NCBI GenBank assembly: GCA_035508495.1
Contig: DATJMX010000028.1
Coordinates: 58,326 to 122,325, forward strand
Reading direction: 5' to 3'
DNA from: Candidatus Binataceae bacterium
Lineage (GTDB): Bacteria; Desulfobacterota; Binatia; Binatales; Binataceae
DNA: 64,000 nucleotides
The notes below the pieces were generated by a model. That model saw only the letters and a program-made list of their open reading frames with translations. It ran no database searches and was not told the origin of the DNA. Below are positions 8,477 through 16,174 of this stretch, in pieces; positions within the stretch are counted from its first letter, which is position 1; each line of letters starts with the position of its first letter. The translations under genes were made by a program, and so were the position numbers.

Positions 8477-11206
8477 TCAGTCAGATTCCCGGAACGTTTC
8501 GTAGATTCGGCGATAAATTCTATCTGCGCGCAGCGGAAGACTCGAAAAGCGGATTCCGGTCGCATTGGCGAGCGCATTGGTCAACGCCGGCGCGACCGGA
8601 TTGATCGGCGCTTCGCTCATGCTCTTGGCGCCGAGCGGACCAAACTTGTCGAAGGTGTCTGCAAAATAGATTTCGGTTCGCGGTACATCGGCATACGAGG
8701 GAATCCGATAGTTCCTGAACGACGGATTGACTACTGCTCCTTTGTCGTCGAACACCATGTTCTCATAAAGCGCCCATCCGAGGCCCTGCGCCAGCGCGCC
8801 TTCAATCTGTCCACGCAACTGGTTTGGATTAATAACCACGCCGGCATCGACGGCATGAACGCTTTGCAGGATCTTTATTTCGCCGGTGACCTTATGCACA
8901 GCGATACGAAATCCGTGGCAGTTGAACGCCACGCTGCGCGGCGTTCCATAAGCCTTGCGTACGACATCGAGAGGTTGTCCGGCTTTTTCTGCCGCCACAC
9001 ATAACTCACTCAGCGAGATGCTCTTCCCATCGCATTCGACCGCGTCGAGGACCAGCGTGCACCGTTCGCAAGGTACGCCGAGACGTCTGGCTGCAAGCGC
9101 CAGAATTCGCTCACGCAGCTCCCGCGCCGCCGTCTCCACGGCTTTTCCTGCGACAACTGTCCCAGCGCTTCCGAACGGACCGGTGTCATAACCGGTTTTG
9201 TCCGTGTCCGCTTGCGTCGTCCTGATACGCGAAGGCAGCGAGCCAAGTATCGTCGCCGCGATCTGCTGGCGCACAGTGGTCGAGCCGTTACCGAACTCCG
9301 GTGCACCGATATATAGACGATAGCGGCCGTCAGCTTCGAGGCGAATTCGGGCTTCCGACCGATGCTCGGTCGGCGGCACGCATGCGATCATCGCAATCGC
9401 GGCGCCATGGCCGATTAGCCACTCCGGACCTTCGGGCGCGGCGACGCCAATACCTTTCTTCAACGCGCTATCGACAAGGTCGAGGCATTGATCGAGGCCA
9501 TAGCTGCCGTAATCAAGGTCATCGGGTTCTTCGCGCAAGGAAATGAACGGGTCGAGCGGACGAATCACATTGCGGCGCCTGAACTCGATCGGGTCCATCC
9601 CGATGCCTTTCGCGACTTCGTCCATCGCGGACTCGATCGCAAAGAAAGTCTGCGAAAGGCCGTAGCCGCGAAAGGCTCCGCTCGGAACCGTGTTGGTATA
9701 TACTGAGTATGCGTCGAGCTTCTTGTTCGCGCATCGATACAGCGCCATCGATTCACTCGTCGAATGAAACAGGACCGCGCTGCCATGTCCGCCGTAGGCG
9801 CCGGTGTTCAGTGTGTATTGAAGTTTAATCGCGGTGAGCACGCCGTCGCGGGTCGCTCCGACCTTGATATGCAGTTTCGCAGGATGACGCGTCGTGCTCG
9901 CGATAAATTCTTCTTCACGCGTATATTCGAATTGAACGGGCCGCCCCGTCTGAAGAGTAGCAAAGGCGCAAATGTCTTCGGTGATAACTTCCTGCTTGGC
10001 GCCGAAACCGCCGCCCACGCGCTCGCAGATTACTCGGATCTGAGACGGACTCAGGCCGAGCAGGTAACAAAGTTTCGTCCTGGTAAGAAAAGGTGTTTGG
10101 GAGCTGGTGCGGATGTTGAGCCTGCCGTTCTCATCGAGCCATGAAATTGTACTGTGAGCCTCAAGATGCGCATGCTGAGCGCGCGGCGTCTCGTAAGCGC
10201 CCTCATGAATGAAGTCCGCGCGCGAGAAGCCCGCCTCAACGTCGCCAATATCACCGTGAAGGTGCAGCACGACGTTTCGCTCTGGATACTGAATGCCGAG
10301 TCCCCTGGGCTTGCCGGCGTGGAGCTTCGGTGCGTCGGGCCGCATCGCCTCTTCGGGATCGAACACCGCAGGCAGCGGTTCGTACTCAACCTCAATCTCC
10401 CGGCAAGCCTCCAAAGCGGCGGCCTCAGTGCTCGCTACGACAGCTGCGACTCTTTGGCCGACGTGACGCACGACGTTGTCAAGCATATAGGTATCTTGCG
10501 GGTCGCTATTTTCGGCGTCGTGCGTCGCGGTACTGTATGGCTTCCGCGGCACGTCTTCCCAGGTATAAACGGCGATTACTCCATCAATAGCCAGGGCAGG
10601 CGTCTTATCGATCGATACTATACGCGCATGGGCGTGCGGCGAGCGCAGTATCTTCAGGTGCAGCAAGCCATCGATCTGAGTATCAAGTGTGTATTGCGCC
10701 TTGCCGGTCACGATGTCGTGGGCCGCGGGCGCAACGACGTTGACGCCCATCGCCGCGCCCGGCGGGGCGTCGGCAACCGACTTGATGCCATGAATTGCAT
10801 TGTCGATTGAGTGATACCCGGTGCATCGGCACAACGTGCCTTTCAGTGAGCGCGGCAGATCTTGCAGCTGCGCTTCACTCATACCGGCGACGGTCATGAT
10901 CGCCCCGGCTGTGCAGAATCCGCATTGGAAGCCGGCCGCATCGACGAAGGCCTGTTGCGTTCGATGCAGTCGATCGCCCTGGGCCAGACCCTCAATTGTC
11001 GTCACCTCGTGGTTTTCAGCGCGAAAAGCAGGAACGATGCAGCTTTGAACCGGCTTGCCATCGATCCATACGGTGCACGCACCGCAGTCGCCGGAATCGC
11101 AGCCTTTCTTTACGCCGAACCATCCTAGTTCGCGCAGGAACGTGCGCAGACATTGCCCCGGCCGCGGCTGCGTCGCGACGGACTTGCCGTTGACGACCAA
11201 GCTCAT
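8477..11206 (-). CDS. fused [2Fe-2S]/molybdopterin subunit of a xanthine-dehydrogenase-family hydroxylase
   Basis: A 909-residue fusion. Residues about 1-155 are a CoxS-like small subunit: plant-type ferredoxin cluster CDSGDCGACT, then the alpha-helical cluster CGFCTAG and CRCTGYHS. From about 175 comes the CoxL-like large subunit (IVTGKAQYTLD hammerhead domain, then GGGFGAKQE and a glutamate in KSMSEAPINPV that matches the catalytic Glu). Such enzymes hydroxylate purines, aldehydes, CO or N-heteroaromatics. The order 2Fe-2S to Moco with FAD on a separate protein differs from the three-subunit form and from XdhAB. The ATG at 11206 is chosen over 11242; it follows the FAD gene stop by one base. 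Confidence 0.92.
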   Translation of the reverse strand: MSLVVNGKSVATQPRPGQCLRTFLRELGWFGVKKGCDSGDCGACTVWIDGKPVQSCIVPAFRAENHEVTTIEGLAQGDRLHRTQQAFVDAAGFQCGFCTAGAIMTVAGMSEAQLQDLPRSLKGTLCRCTGYHSIDNAIHGIKSVADAPPGAAMGVNVVAPAAHDIVTGKAQYTLDTQIDGLLHLKILRSPHAHARIVSIDKTPALAIDGVIAVYTWEDVPRKPYSTATHDAENSDPQDTYMLDNVVRHVGQRVAAVVASTEAAALEACREIEVEYEPLPAVFDPEEAMRPDAPKLHAGKPRGLGIQYPERNVVLHLHGDIGDVEAGFSRADFIHEGAYETPRAQHAHLEAHSTISWLDENGRLNIRTSSQTPFLTRTKLCYLLGLSPSQIRVICERVGGGFGAKQEVITEDICAFATLQTGRPVQFEYTREEEFIASTTRHPAKLHIKVGATRDGVLTAIKLQYTLNTGAYGGHGSAVLFHSTSESMALYRCANKKLDAYSVYTNTVPSGAFRGYGLSQTFFAIESAMDEVAKGIGMDPIEFRRRNVIRPLDPFISLREEPDDLDYGSYGLDQCLDLVDSALKKGIGVAAPEGPEWLIGHGAAIAMIACVPPTEHRSEARIRLEADGRYRLYIGAPEFGNGSTTVRQQIAATILGSLPSRIRTTQADTDKTGYDTGPFGSAGTVVAGKAVETAARELRERILALAARRLGVPCERCTLVLDAVECDGKSISLSELCVAAEKAGQPLDVVRKAYGTPRSVAFNCHGFRIAVHKVTGEIKILQSVHAVDAGVVINPNQLRGQIEGALAQGLGWALYENMVFDDKGAVVNPSFRNYRIPSYADVPRTEIYFADTFDKFGPLGAKSMSEAPINPVAPALTNALANATGIRFSSLPLRADRIYRRIYETFRESD

Positions 11207-11207
11207 G

Positions 11208-12017
11208 CTAAGCGGCCAACTCCCGGCGAATCTCTTCGGCAAGATAGTACGTCATGTGAGCACGATAATCCGGGCTTCCATGTACGTCATCGAAAAACGA
11301 ATAGATCCCGTGCTGCAATGCCGAGCGGAGTTCCTGCGCATCTGGTATTTTCTCAAAGTTGAATCGATACGGATGCTCGGTGGCAGCCGTAATTGTCAAC
11401 TTGAATGTTCCGTCACCTGGATTCCGCGTGCCAATCAACAACGCCGTCGAACGTCCGAAGTGCGTCAGCGACACCCGGCGAAATGCGCATCGTCTGCCGA
11501 GCGCGGCGAGCGGAATATCTATTCGAGTTAATAAGTCACCGAGGTTAAGAATATTCCTGTGATTACCAACTACGAAGTCTTCAACCGGAACTGAGTATTC
11601 ACCGCCGGACCTTCTGCGGACTATACAAACGCCTTCGAGTGCGGCTGCCAGGGAAATCATCGGACCCGCGGGAAGCGACATGCAGATGTTCCCGCCGACG
11701 GTTGCGCTGTTCCAGACCTTGAACGACGACAGGAACGAATCGCAGCACTGGCGGATGAGCGGCGCGGCCGTCCATTGCGCCGGCGTGGGCATCGAATAGA
11801 GCTCGGCGATCGTGCAGGTAGCCGCAATCTGCAGGTGTTCCGCGGTTATCGAGATCGCGCGCCAGCCGATGCTCTGCAGATCGATCAAGCGCCGCAGATG
11901 GGGTTGCGGCTCGGAGAAGAGCCACGTGCCGCCCGCCAGCCACGCGTCGCCTTCGCGCCAAGTGCTCGCGTCGTGGTCTCGCGCCTGAGCGATCTCCGAG
12001 ATTGTCGTCAAATCCAT
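11208..12017 (-). CDS. FAD-binding (CoxM-like) subunit of molybdenum hydroxylase
   Basis: Medium subunit of 269 residues carrying FAD and passing electrons from the iron-sulfur clusters to the final acceptor. WLAGGTWLFSE is the FAD pyrophosphate-binding loop, VGGNICMSLPAGPMISLAAAL the second FAD motif, and the C-terminal third matches the CO-dehydrogenase flavoprotein C-terminal domain. A TTG is in frame at 12023, but the ATG at 12017 is the more normal start; no clear ribosome site is visible for either. It is the first gene of the hydroxylase operon, and its stop is followed after one base by the next start, implying translational coupling. Confidence 0.88.
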   Translation of the reverse strand: MDLTTISEIAQARDHDASTWREGDAWLAGGTWLFSEPQPHLRRLIDLQSIGWRAISITAEHLQIAATCTIAELYSMPTPAQWTAAPLIRQCCDSFLSSFKVWNSATVGGNICMSLPAGPMISLAAALEGVCIVRRRSGGEYSVPVEDFVVGNHRNILNLGDLLTRIDIPLAALGRRCAFRRVSLTHFGRSTALLIGTRNPGDGTFKLTITAATEHPYRFNFEKIPDAQELRSALQHGIYSFFDDVHGSPDYRAHMTYYLAEEIRRELAA

Positions 12018-12326
12018 TGGCAATATTGTCCAAGTGAGCAGCGAATCACCACCTCAGCCTTGTACTTCCGCTGCGACCTAAAGACAAACTCGCCTGACAT
12101 CGCGTGGAGCTCCTGCTCATCGGCTGCCACCCGGGGAAAAGTTGCCTGCCTACTTCTCCGCACTGAACCATGCGCGAATTTGCTTGTATTGATTGCGTGA
12201 AAGACGATCGGCAATTGGCATGGCCTCTGCTGCTTTTAATTCCGAACCATCGGAGGAGAGACCGACGCTGCCAGATCGGGAGGCGCCTGCGATATACTGC
12301 GGCATCAAGCTTCGGAGGTAACGTTT
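12018..12326. other. 309-base gap with no convincing gene
   Basis: This is the divergent region between the hydroxylase operon and the SnoaL-like gene. A minus-strand frame open from 12593 ends at 12150 with a protein-like tail (MPIADRLSRNQYKQIRAWF), but it runs antisense through the SnoaL-like gene and has no start of its own with a ribosome site. It may be a remnant. A TATACT at 12293-12298 could be the -10 box of the SnoaL-like gene; no matching -35 is seen. Confidence 0.5.
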
Positions 12327-12719
12327 ATGAGCGCGGCTGAAAACAAGAAGTTGATTCTCGATGCTTTCAATTCGTGGGTCCGCGGCGACGGCTCTGTAAT
12401 CGATCTGTTCAGCGATGATGTGAAGTGGACCGTTATCGGATCGACACCCGTGTCGCGCGCGTACCAAAGCAAGCGCGAGTTTCTCGATGGCGCCGTGAAA
12501 CCGCTCACGGAAAAGCTCAGCGGCGCGATTAAGCCGGCGCTCCGCGCCCTTACCGCCGAAGACGATCGCGTGGTGCTGGAATGGCAGGGTCAAACCTCAG
12601 GCAAGAACGGCAAACCTTACTATCAAACCTATTGCTGGGTGATGAAGATTCAGAACGGCAAGGTTATCGAGGGCATCGCCTATCTCGATACTGAATTGAT
12701 ATCGAATCTCTGGAAGTAG
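12327..12719 (+). CDS. SnoaL-like/NTF2-fold protein
   Basis: Small cytoplasmic protein of 130 residues with the NTF2-like cone fold pattern: an N-terminal helix (KKLILDAFNSWVRGDGSVIDLFSDDVKWTV, here split by family-typical W and D residues), a middle VSRAYQSKREFLDG segment and C-terminal strands (YCWVMKIQNGKVIEGIAYLD). The family includes ketosteroid isomerases, polyketide cyclases and many uncharacterised proteins, so no reaction is assigned. CGGAGG lies nine bases before the ATG, deciding the start. It stands alone; a decayed gene follows after two bases. Confidence 0.8.
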   Translation: MSAAENKKLILDAFNSWVRGDGSVIDLFSDDVKWTVIGSTPVSRAYQSKREFLDGAVKPLTEKLSGAIKPALRALTAEDDRVVLEWQGQTSGKNGKPYYQTYCWVMKIQNGKVIEGIAYLDTELISNLWK

Positions 12720-12721
12720 CT

Positions 12722-12964
12722 ATGGCATCAGCAGCAAAAAAGAAACTGCATCCGAATCGAAAAACCCGGAATATTGGGTTCGCAAAGTAACCACCTAATC
12801 GATGTTCCCACCCGAAAACTGTTCACCAGGGATGCCCGCACGATTGCGTTCGAATGATCCAGTATTTTATCAATCGCGGCGGGGAGAACTTGTCGGCCAC
12901 GCGAAAGAAAGTGCTAGAGCGGGCGAAGAAGATTCTTCACGAGGAGAACGCAAGCTCCGCGTGA
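12722..12964 (+). pseudogene. decayed DUF3175-family gene
   Basis: Pieces of one family appear in order but in different frames. Frame 1 opens with MASAAKKKLHPNRKTR at 12722 and stops at 12788; the next frame reads EYWVRKVTT, then a stop; a third frame reads TRDARTIAFE, then a stop; frame 1 resumes at 12854 with MIQYFINRGGENLSATRKK and ends at 12964. Intact DUF3175 proteins have, in this order, K-rich start, YWVRKV, TKDA-TIA and FINRAGK-LS-RR-LE-AK, with about a dozen more residues before FINR. The order and the frameshifts point to a disrupted gene with a small internal deletion. The C-terminal 36-residue frame could still be translated. Confidence 0.7.
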
Positions 12965-13011
12965 CTACGCGCAAGGCTTCGTAACCCTGCATGAGTATGA
13001 AACACTGATCC

Positions 13012-13046
13012 GCGAAAAGAGAAGGCGGAGCCGAGCTCCGCCCTCT
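13012..13046 (-). terminator. intrinsic terminator for the eight-cysteine gene pair
   Basis: GGCGGAGC-cga-GCTCCGCC at 13024-13042 forms a perfect 8-bp stem. On the minus strand it is followed by TTCTCTTTTC, and it lies about 40 bases after the stop at 13082. Confidence 0.75.
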
Positions 13047-13081
13047 CCGGTCTATCCCGAAAACTTTAAACCTTCAGGCAA

Positions 13082-13408
13082 TCACTGATCGGCGTTTCCG
13101 TCCGGAAATTCGCATTTGGCGCAGTCAGCCAGATCGCGAAGCCCCGCCAGTATGCAGGCTTCAGGCGACTCAGGAGCGGCTGCCCTCTCGGCATCGGCGT
13201 CGATTTTCACTCTGCAACCTTCGGCGCTGGGATCCAGACAGCATTTCGTGTCCTGTCCGACTTCATCGATGCACTCGGCCTTGAGTTTGTTCGTACACGC
13301 TTCCTTGAGATCGGCGGTCTGGGCAAATGCGCGCCCGGTCGGCATCGTCGCCAGCGCGATGGTGCCGAATGCCAACATTCCCAGAGCGAGTTTCAGGTTT
13401 TTCTTCAT
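13082..13408 (-). CDS. exported eight-cysteine protein, copy 2
   Basis: A 108-residue protein with a clear Sec signal peptide (positive KKNLK, hydrophobic core, likely cut after GRAFA at about residue 29). The mature part has eight cysteines: CTNKLKAEC, TKCCLDPSAEGC, EACI and DCAKC. Its neighbour at 13458 has the same pattern and about two-thirds identity, so this is a tandem duplication. The family is not recognised; even, conserved cysteines suggest four disulfides or metal binding in the periplasm or outside. GGGAG lies before the ATG. It is probably transcribed with the upstream copy from the promoter at 13817-13846 and ends at the hairpin at 13012. Confidence 0.75.
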   Translation of the reverse strand: MKKNLKLALGMLAFGTIALATMPTGRAFAQTADLKEACTNKLKAECIDEVGQDTKCCLDPSAEGCRVKIDADAERAAAPESPEACILAGLRDLADCAKCEFPDGNADQ

Positions 13409-13457
13409 AATTTTTTCTCCCTTGAATTAGATGGAACGGTTCTCTTCGCTCAGTCGT

Positions 13458-13778
13458 TCACTGTGCCGCACCGAAAAGTTCAGGCGGGAATGTGCAAGAG
13501 CCGCAATCGGCCAGGTCGCGGAGTCCCTGCAGGATGCAGGCTTCGGGTGATTCCGGAGCGGCGGGCGCTTTGAAAAGCGACCTCATCTCCTCGCATCCCT
13601 TGGCACTGGGATCCAGGCAGCACTTTGTGTCCTGACCCACGTCATCGATGCACTCGGCCTTGAGCTGGTTGGTGCACCTCAACTTGGCGGCGGCAAAGGC
13701 GCGTCCGGTCGGCATCGCCGCCAGCGCGATGGTGCCAAAGGCCAGTACTCCCAACGCGACTTTCAGGTTCCTTTTCAT
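13458..13778 (-). CDS. exported eight-cysteine protein, copy 1
   Basis: A 106-residue paralog of the next gene. The signal peptide (MKRNLKVALGVLAFGTIALA, cut near GRAFA) is nearly identical to its neighbour's, as are CTNQLKAECIDDVGQDTKCC and EACILQGLRDLADC. The middle linker (KAPAAPESP) and the tail differ. All eight cysteine positions are kept, while the linker is free to vary, the pattern of a selected disulfide scaffold. GGAGG stands nine bases before the ATG. A strong promoter with a perfect TTGACA lies just upstream, so good expression is expected. Function unknown. Confidence 0.75.
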   Translation of the reverse strand: MKRNLKVALGVLAFGTIALAAMPTGRAFAAAKLRCTNQLKAECIDDVGQDTKCCLDPSAKGCEEMRSLFKAPAAPESPEACILQGLRDLADCGSCTFPPELFGAAQ

Positions 13779-13816
13779 AGCTTTGTCCTCCTCAGATCCG
13801 CTCGAGCGGTCCCTGA

Positions 13817-13846
13817 GCTATACAATTTGGCTTAATTTATTGTCAA
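13817..13846 (-). promoter_or_regulatory. promoter of the eight-cysteine gene pair
   Basis: On the minus strand TTGACA (13846-13841) is followed after 18 bases by TATAGC (13822-13817), within a notably AT-rich stretch. The start codon at 13778 is about 39 bases after the -10 box, leaving room for the GGAGG site. Confidence 0.65.
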
Positions 13847-14024
13847 ACAATTTGTTTTGATTTTGAACCAACGGAAGTTTCACAGAGAAAGGACTGGCAG
13901 AATGAAATCGAGTTGGGAGGCTGAACCAGGGTGGATGGTGAGGGATCGCGATTTTGCCGGTACCGGTCGGACTTGTTCCCCGGAGTCGAGCCGCGCCGGG
14001 TCGCCCGGGCAGGGGGCCTCGTAG

Positions 14025-14030
14025 TATAAT
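14025..14030 (+). promoter_or_regulatory. -10 box for a possibly leaderless pcm mRNA
   Basis: A perfect TATAAT ends 10 bases before the pcm ATG at 14041, and there is no Shine-Dalgarno sequence. Initiation 6-8 bases after the box would give a leader of only a few bases. No good -35 is visible. Confidence 0.5.
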
Positions 14031-14040
14031 TCCCGCGCAT

Positions 14041-14688
14041 ATGGACGACGATCTCGCAGAAGCGCGCGAGAAGATGGTCGCCGAACAGCTCTCGCGGCGC
14101 GGCATCAAGGACGAGCGTGTGCTGAGCGCGATGCGCGCGATACCGCGGCATCGCTTTCTCCCTTCCGAACTACAGGACCATGCCTACGACGACGGCCCGC
14201 TGCCAATCGGCGAGGCACAGACTATCTCGCAACCCTACATGGTCGCGCTGATCGCCGAGGTCGCACAGCTCACCGGCGTCGAGCGCGTGCTCGAAATCGG
14301 CACCGGCTGCGGCTACCAGGCCGCGGTGCTGGCGCAGCTCGCGCGCGAAGTTTACTCGGTCGAATGCATCGCGCATCTGCACGATCGATCACGCGTGATG
14401 CTCAACTCGCTCGGCATCAGCAACGTGTTCCTGCGCTGCGGCGACGGCTCCGAAGGATGGCCCGAGCATGCGCCGTTCGACGCGATCGTCGTGACTGCAG
14501 CGATGCCCGGCGTGCCGAGCTCGTTGCTCAGCCAGCTCAAACCGGACGGGCGCTTTATCGCGCCGATCGGCGAGGATGAACTGCAAACCCTGGTGCGGAT
14601 CAGCCGCACGTCGGGACGTTGGAGCGAAGAGTATTTCGGTGAATGCCGGTTCGTGAAGATGACCGGCAAGTACGGTTTCAGCACCTGA
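14041..14688 (+). CDS. pcm: protein-L-isoaspartate O-methyltransferase
   Basis: Cytoplasmic repair methyltransferase of 215 residues that methylates L-isoaspartyl residues of aged proteins using S-adenosylmethionine. The hallmark QTISQPYMVALIAE lies at about residues 60-73; VLEIGTGCGYQAAVLAQL is SAM motif I; DAIVVTAAMP and LKPDGRFIAPIG are the later motifs. The frame extends upstream to 13954, but the family start matches MDDDLAEAREKMV at 14041. The gene may be translated from a leaderless transcript (see the -10 box at 14025). A LysM/M23 lipoprotein gene follows on the same strand, the common pcm-nlpD neighbourhood. Confidence 0.95.
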   Translation: MDDDLAEAREKMVAEQLSRRGIKDERVLSAMRAIPRHRFLPSELQDHAYDDGPLPIGEAQTISQPYMVALIAEVAQLTGVERVLEIGTGCGYQAAVLAQLAREVYSVECIAHLHDRSRVMLNSLGISNVFLRCGDGSEGWPEHAPFDAIVVTAAMPGVPSSLLSQLKPDGRFIAPIGEDELQTLVRISRTSGRWSEEYFGECRFVKMTGKYGFST

Positions 14689-14689
14689 C

Positions 14690-14713
14690 ATCGGCGCGGC
14701 GCTTGGCGCCGAT
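14690..14713 (+). terminator. hairpin after pcm
   Basis: ATCGGCGC and GCGCCGAT pair across an 8-base loop, two bases after the pcm stop. There is no T-run, so it may attenuate or stabilise the mRNA rather than end transcription. Confidence 0.4.
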
Positions 14714-14740
14714 CAGTCAGAAGGATGCGGTGAGGAGGCG

Positions 14741-15493
14741 GTGATAACGGCAAAACGCGCTAGCGTTGCCTTGATGGCTCTGGGAGCGGCCGCGCTCGCA
14801 GGATGCGCGAGCAGCGCTCCGACCTATTCGTATTCCAACTCGTCGGCGGCTGCTTCACGCGGCAGTACCACCTGTATCGTCGCTCGTGGCGACACCTTTT
14901 ATAAGATCGCGCAGCGCTACAACGTGAGCGTCGGGCGCCTGATGGCGGCCAACGGCGTCACCGATCCCCGGGAACTGCGCATCGGCCAGGTGCTGACGAT
15001 TCCCGGTTCATATCAGTCAGCCTCGCTCGGCGCCGAATCTTCCGCAGGCGTGCATCCCTATTATGGCCCTCGTGCCGACCGGCAGTTCGATTGGCCCGTG
15101 GCGCAGGGAACGGTGTCGTCGGGATTCGGGATGCGCAACGGCGCGATGCACGACGGCGTCGATATCGCGGCGCCGGTCGGAACGCCGATTCATGCCGCGG
15201 ATTCTGGCATCGTGATTTTCTCCGGCCAGCTTCATGGTTATGGCAACACCGTGATCGTCCGTCATGATACTGACTATGTCACTGTGTATGGACATAACCA
15301 GGTTAATCTCGTTCAGGAAGGCGCGCGCGTCACGCGCGGTCAGACGATCGCGGAGCTCGGCCGCAGCGGCCGCGCGACGGGAGCCAATCTTCATTTCGAA
15401 GTGCGATGCGACAACGTCGCGCGCGATCCGCTGGCCTACCTGCCTCCGCCCACCGATTCAGCCGGGATCGCATTCGCCGGCGGCGGCTCCTGA
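14741..15493 (+). CDS. LysM + M23 peptidase-domain lipoprotein (NlpD/EnvC-like)
   Basis: Outer-membrane or periplasmic lipoprotein of 250 residues. The N-terminus (MITAKRASVALMALGAAALA then GC) is a lipoprotein signal with lipobox LAGC. LysM (about 45-90, CIVARGDTFYKIAQRYNV) binds peptidoglycan; the M23 domain runs from about 120 to the end, with HDGVDIAAP (zinc His and Asp), TVYGHN and NLHFEVR. The usual catalytic HxH is NxH here, so the first His is lost while the zinc ligands remain. NlpD and EnvC are also degenerate and activate amidases instead of cutting peptidoglycan. The start is GTG with GAGGAGG close upstream. It lies after pcm, as nlpD often does. Confidence 0.88.
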   Translation: MITAKRASVALMALGAAALAGCASSAPTYSYSNSSAAASRGSTTCIVARGDTFYKIAQRYNVSVGRLMAANGVTDPRELRIGQVLTIPGSYQSASLGAESSAGVHPYYGPRADRQFDWPVAQGTVSSGFGMRNGAMHDGVDIAAPVGTPIHAADSGIVIFSGQLHGYGNTVIVRHDTDYVTVYGHNQVNLVQEGARVTRGQTIAELGRSGRATGANLHFEVRCDNVARDPLAYLPPPTDSAGIAFAGGGS

Positions 15494-15575
15494 CTCGAGC
15501 GAAATAGCATTTCATCCTGCCCGCGAGTATCGTTGAGCGCTGCCGCATTTTGCGCGCCCGGTGACATAACGAATT

Positions 15576-16097
15576 ATGAGTACGGACGATCTGAGAAAGC
15601 TGATTCGCGACGTTCCTGATTTCCCCAAGGCCGGCATCCTGTTCAGAGACATCACGCCGCTGCTGTCGGACCCGCGCGGTTTTGCGGAGGTGGTCGATCG
15701 ACTCGCCGAGCCGTTCCTGGGCAAAGTCGACGCGGTCCTCGGCATCGAATCGCGGGGCTTCATAATCGGCGCTCCGGTCGCATATCGCCTCGGAGTCGGA
15801 CTCACGATCGCGCGCAAGCCCGGCAAGTTGCCGTTTCGCACCGTCGATGAATCCTACGAGCTCGAATACGGCACGGCCTCGCTGCAGATGCATGAGGATG
15901 CGATCAAACACGGCACGCGTATACTGATCGTTGACGACCTTCTTGCGACTGGCGGGACGGCGCGTGCGGCGATTCGCCTCGCGAATCGTCTCGGCGGCGA
16001 GGTTGTCGCATGCGCATTCGCAGTTGAGCTCGGCGCCTTAGGCGGCCGCAGGCTGGTCGAGCCGATAAGCTGCACGGCGCTTATCAGCTACGATTAA
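15576..16097 (+). CDS. apt: adenine phosphoribosyltransferase
   Basis: Cytoplasmic purine-salvage enzyme of 173 residues joining adenine and PRPP to give AMP. DVPDFPKAGILFRDITPLL is the conserved Apt start, ESRGFIIGAPVAY the base-binding region, and RILIVDDLLATGGTARA the PRPP-binding loop. The length is normal. No clear Shine-Dalgarno sequence precedes the ATG; CATAAC six bases upstream recalls a -10 box, as in pcm. A hairpin (16104-16125) follows directly and separates it from the cation-efflux gene. Confidence 0.96.
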   Translation: MSTDDLRKLIRDVPDFPKAGILFRDITPLLSDPRGFAEVVDRLAEPFLGKVDAVLGIESRGFIIGAPVAYRLGVGLTIARKPGKLPFRTVDESYELEYGTASLQMHEDAIKHGTRILIVDDLLATGGTARAAIRLANRLGGEVVACAFAVELGALGGRRLVEPISCTALISYD

Positions 16098-16103
16098 TGT
16101 AGT

Positions 16104-16125
16104 CATCCGGTGAGGGCCGGATGAT
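16104..16125 (+). terminator. hairpin after apt
   Basis: TCATCCGG-tgaggg-CCGGATGA, a perfect 8-bp stem seven bases after the apt stop. It lacks a T-run, so termination strength is uncertain. Confidence 0.5.
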
Positions 16126-16174
16126 GAATTCATTCAAGCCGAAAATAGGTGCAGACTGATCTCGGAGGATGACC

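Noticed and set aside
12150..12593. 147-codon minus-strand frame
   Set aside because: It overlaps the well-supported SnoaL-like gene; only its last 30 residues look protein-like, and they have no start with a ribosome site.
13082..13778. RiPP precursors (bacteriocin or lanthipeptide) for the cysteine-rich pair
   Set aside because: They have Sec signal peptides with conserved mature parts and no nearby modification, peptidase or export genes.
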